Source: Beroe forskalii
Taxonomy: Eukaryota > Ctenophora > Nuda > Beroida > Beroidae
Assembly (NCBI GenBank): GCA_011033025.1
Contig: WFMF01000112.1
Location: forward strand, 372,001 to 436,000
DNA length: 64,000 nt
Direction: 5' to 3'
In this document: piece after piece, positions 60,721 through 64,000 of the stretch
Numbering within the stretch: position 1 is the first letter of the stretch
Layout of the letters: each line of letters begins with the position of its first letter
Notes under the pieces: generated by a model
Databases searched by the model: none
Seen by the model: only the letters and a program-made list of their open reading frames with translations
Told to the model about the DNA's origin: nothing
Translations under genes and position numbers: made by a program

Positions 60721-62731
60721 CTAGATATTTTGAACACTGAACAGTAATCAGTAATCATTAACAGGAATGATGGCGATAGAATAGTGACAACTAAAAGAAT
60801 TGAGAAGGGCCCTCTTAATAATAGTTCATTGAAATCATTATCCTCTGTACCATCCATAGCTTAATAAAGGAGTTGCTCCGTACCTGGTACCTGCCTTCCA
60901 TCAAAATAATGCTCCCTTGAAATTATTCATAATATTTTATGAATGACTTTTGATTCTTTGATTTGTATTGATTTTAAAGTTTTGGAAATTTATTGATTTA
61001 TTATTTATAACATGATATAGCAGGTTATCATTTTCAAGAGGCAAAAAACCGCATGAGTTTGCTATAACCTATGCCCTTTAATTAAAAAGCTTGAAAGGAA
61101 AGGCCACTGTACTGAACTTCAAGTTATCATGCCCACCATGACTTTAATTCAAATTACAAAACTTCATTATGAGGATAGAAGCAAACAATGGTCATGTATT
61201 GTACTCGGGTAACGAATAGACATGTATTAATTGTTCTTATTGTCACATAAAGTTGCCTACAATATTCACTGCTAACAAGATGTGTCGTTGTGATGTATTC
61301 AGCGTTCTTTCATTTTCGTTTCACCTTGTAACCTACCTTTTCAGCTTTTGACACAGTCTTTTGTCTTCTGGATGTTGCCACTACCAGAGCCATTATTTAA
61401 ACAAAATTTATCGAAACATATTTTCAATGTTTAGTATGTTAGTACTGTATGCTGAATGTTCCAATGTTCCGTTGTTATGAAGCTACCCATTAATTACGTA
61501 ATTTCCTTGCTGCTAATTGCGTTTCGGCAATGCAGTCTTAAGATATCAACGTTACTGGTTAAGTGTATCATAACACAGTGATAGAGTGAAACCGCTCTCT
61601 TCTAGGGGCCAAGTTGTAGTAGCAAAAGAGAATCATCATTTGGTTGTGGTTCATCACAAGGATTTCAAACTATCCAATTATCAGATAATTGTTTCTTTTG
61701 TTCCCATTCTTCTTTTCGCCCAGACTAAACATGATGAAAATATGACACATTGTTCATTGGAACAACAAGTTTGTTTATTATGGTACGAACTTTAATTTGC
61801 GGTTATGGATTTTATTTAGTTCTTCCCGAATTACGTTAGCACCGGCTTCTCTTGCCACATAGGGTACTTTTTTTAGTTTTCTAGTTTTGTAGTTTGGGAC
61901 TTGATGTAATGAATTTCAAGGAAAATTTTTGCTTATTATTAAAATCCTAAATTAGTCTCAATGCCAATAGTAATCATTAATCAATAATCATGAATCCTTA
62001 CAGATCTCCATACGATATGAAAAATATTTAGAGTCCTATCATCATCTGTAATAACCTACGAAGTATCCAAATTCTCATCGTACCAGTGTAGAAATAGTTA
62101 TGTAAGGTATACAAGGCAGTTATACCGCTACCAAGGAATTTCCTTCCCCCATATTACCAGCTTATAGCACCAACTGTTGCAAATACCACACAAACTAATT
62201 ATTATATATCACCAGATATCATATTCGTATATATTATTACTATTCTTATTACGTTATTCCTGATTTAAAGTTACAATTTACGAAATATTGGAGAAGCAAA
62301 GCTGTGAGCTACGATGTTGTACACAAGTTATTTAGCCTTGTGTTTCCGAACTTGTTTAGAACATACTGACGTCTTTGCGCCCTATAATTAATTACCAAAT
62401 ACTAGCTTATTTATCACTTTTATAATATGCACGCATGACGATATTATGAAATGCAGCAATAATCTGAAATTTTAATTTGACTTGTTATTTTCTGATTTCG
62501 CTAAAGCCCAGACTTGAGAACTTGAGTATTGTATCTATCAAAGATTCATTCCGCAGATTTTTCTTCGTGATTCTAACGATTTTTGTTTGGCAGTGCTCTA
62601 ACATTATAGTACGCTTAACGCTATAGAGTTAACGCTATAGTAGGTATTCTTAACTTCTTAATAACTTCGTCATTAATAGCAGATCTGTATTCTGTAAATT
62701 CTCATCTTACCCAGTTGCCAGAACACCAACC
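60721..62731. other. Non-coding stretch between divergent genes, copy B
   Basis: Matches 46182-48976 without the two Helitron-like insertions. The empty site of the second insertion is at 62672/62673. It probably carries the promoter of the gene at 62732. No exon is supported. Confidence 0.55.
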
Positions 62732-64000
62732 ATGTTCAAAAGAGAACAAGAATCTCTCAAAGCTCGACTCCGAAACATCCGTACAGCTGACGAGATGACA
62801 AACTTCATAGCATCGGAAGAAGTTGGAATGTTCGCTATGCGAAGCACAATCATCGAACAGTGCCAGAGAGAAAAATCAGTGGACACTCTAACCGAAAATC
62901 TGATAGAAATTTCGATAGACACTTCAACTTCTAAAACGAATCTCCACAAACAAAACAACAGCACTTCTTACAACCCTGATTTCCTCAACCGGATCTTGAG
63001 CAACAGGGAAATGATGGAGCTCCTTGTGTTCAGCGGTGAATGCGCGAGTATGAGCAATGCTCTGAACATCTTGGAGGACATCTTGACGCGGCAGGAGGGT
63101 GGCGACATCATGCCGCACTGGAAGCTGAATCTGGCGGTGGCGGTGGCGCTGGAGTTCTGCACGGAGGTTCGGAAACCGCCGCCCTTCGTGGGACAGGGCC
63201 ACTACGCCGCCTGGGCGGCGGGGAGGAACGTGCCAGTTATTGGCGGTATGGCGCGGTATGCCAGCTTTGTGGGGATGGCAGAGCAGGGGCGACTCTTTGA
63301 GGAGTTCTACGAGCTGTCAGCCTGGCACATGAGACACGTGGTTAGTGCTCGGGTGGGCGAGGAGGAGCTGAGGTGGGCATATGCCAACTGCCGGCCCACC
63401 TACGCCAAAGTGGGCAAGATAGGGTACATCCCAACCAACATGGTAAAGCACCGGCGGGAGAGGTTGGGGGTGTGGTATGAGGACGTGGAGAGGTACTACC
63501 ACACCCGGGATATCACCCTCAAGATGATCGCCATGGTGGGGGGTGCCACTGGTGCCTTGGCACACTTCGGAACAGCGATGTGCCAGGCGCGTGGCGCACC
63601 AGCTGTCCTGCTCTTTAACCCCAAGACTTCCAAAGTGTCCCATGCGTGGTGCAGGGGTGGATCGGGTTGGATTCTTGCCAGTAAACGGGCAGGAGATTGG
63701 GATGACCTGTACATACTCCCAGGGTACGTCTGTCAGTGTCCCAGAGTAGCAGGACAGGGTAAAGGACAGGGAACGGGACAGAACAAAGGACAAATCAAAG
63801 GACAGAGTATGTCCTGTATACTCCACGCCCCTAACAACTACAAGAAGCTCCACCTAATCCCCGCCATTAGCCTCATTGACATGAGCAGAAAACAAGCTCA
63901 ACCCTCGCTCTGGAGGCTAACCCACAACGCCATGTACATAGCCGGTCTGAAACGGGACGAGTGGGAACTAGACGAACACTTCCCCGGGTTCGCTAACTTG
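62732..64000 (+). CDS. Transglutaminase-like domain protein, copy B (partial)
   Basis: 423 codons from the conserved ATG to the window end. The frame is intact and has exactly the same length as the matching part of the gene at 48977, without a single net indel. Most changes are silent or conservative (SFVGM and the SHAW motif kept). The GGATG segment with Thr in place of the expected catalytic Cys and the GQ-rich insert are both conserved, so these are not accidents of one copy. A preserved frame with silent drift suggests selection on both copies. Exon 2 should lie about 760 bp beyond the window. Confidence 0.75.
   Translation, partial: MFKREQESLKARLRNIRTADEMTNFIASEEVGMFAMRSTIIEQCQREKSVDTLTENLIEISIDTSTSKTNLHKQNNSTSYNPDFLNRILSNREMMELLVFSGECASMSNALNILEDILTRQEGGDIMPHWKLNLAVAVALEFCTEVRKPPPFVGQGHYAAWAAGRNVPVIGGMARYASFVGMAEQGRLFEEFYELSAWHMRHVVSARVGEEELRWAYANCRPTYAKVGKIGYIPTNMVKHRRERLGVWYEDVERYYHTRDITLKMIAMVGGATGALAHFGTAMCQARGAPAVLLFNPKTSKVSHAWCRGGSGWILASKRAGDWDDLYILPGYVCQCPRVAGQGKGQGTGQNKGQIKGQSMSCILHAPNNYKKLHLIPAISLIDMSRKQAQPSLWRLTHNAMYIAGLKRDEWELDEHFPGFANL

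Larger units (their letters stand above)
57027..64000. repeat. Large tandem duplication, copy B (runs off the window)
   Basis: Partner of 43466-51393, offset about 13.6-13.75 kb. Collinear throughout, apart from element insertions and different minisatellite lengths. From 57027 to 57830 it contains no recognisable gene. Confidence 0.92.

Overview
The window looks like nuclear DNA of an invertebrate animal. The genes have many short coding exons with GT-AG introns, AATAAA-type ends, and products typical of metazoans (GMPPB, GALK2, a soluble guanylate cyclase, a PTB-type adaptor). The non-coding DNA is crowded with minisatellites, hairpin MITEs and Helitron-like elements. I cannot name the species; a marine non-vertebrate is a guess. 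There are no bacterial operons, CRISPR arrays or recognisable RNA genes.

Layout. (1) 407-6161 (+): the last seven coding exons of GMPPB; its 5' exons lie outside the window. (2) 5308-9757 and 11748-17543 are two copies of one tandem segmental duplication whose ends fall inside GMPPB and GALK2. GMPPB stays intact on the left and GALK2 (15130-22346, +) on the right. Between them lie a decayed 5' half of GALK2, a spare 3' end of GMPPB and a 166-bp satellite (9770-11565). (3) A second tandem duplication (about 21767-24069 and 24070-26150) repeats the last two GALK2 exons. (4) 26554-34524 (+): a complete 13-exon soluble guanylate cyclase (697 aa). Its catalytic site is complete for a homodimer, but its H-NOX domain lacks the heme-ligand histidine. 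(5) 35015-39747 (-): a four-exon protein with an IRS/Dok-like PTB region and a tail holding three tyrosine-containing repeats. (6) 43466 onward is a third tandem duplication (period about 13.6 kb, second copy from 57027). Each copy holds the 3' exons of an unrecognised minus-strand gene and, probably head to head with it, a plus-strand gene for a transglutaminase-like protein (597 aa; the second copy runs off the window end). A 3' fragment of the latter lies between the copies.

Two themes recur. First, minisatellites repeatedly abut, or are made from, exon-intron boundaries in GALK2, the cyclase, the transglutaminase-like gene and the minus-strand gene. Second, small non-autonomous elements with Helitron hallmarks (5' TC, 3' hairpin plus CTAG, insertion between A and T without target duplication) occur singly and as head-to-tail concatemers. 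The segmental duplications supply paralogous empty sites for several of them.

GMPPB makes GDP-mannose, GALK2 salvages GalNAc and the cyclase makes cGMP. There is no sign of co-regulation; the cluster looks like ordinary animal gene neighbours reshaped by local duplication.
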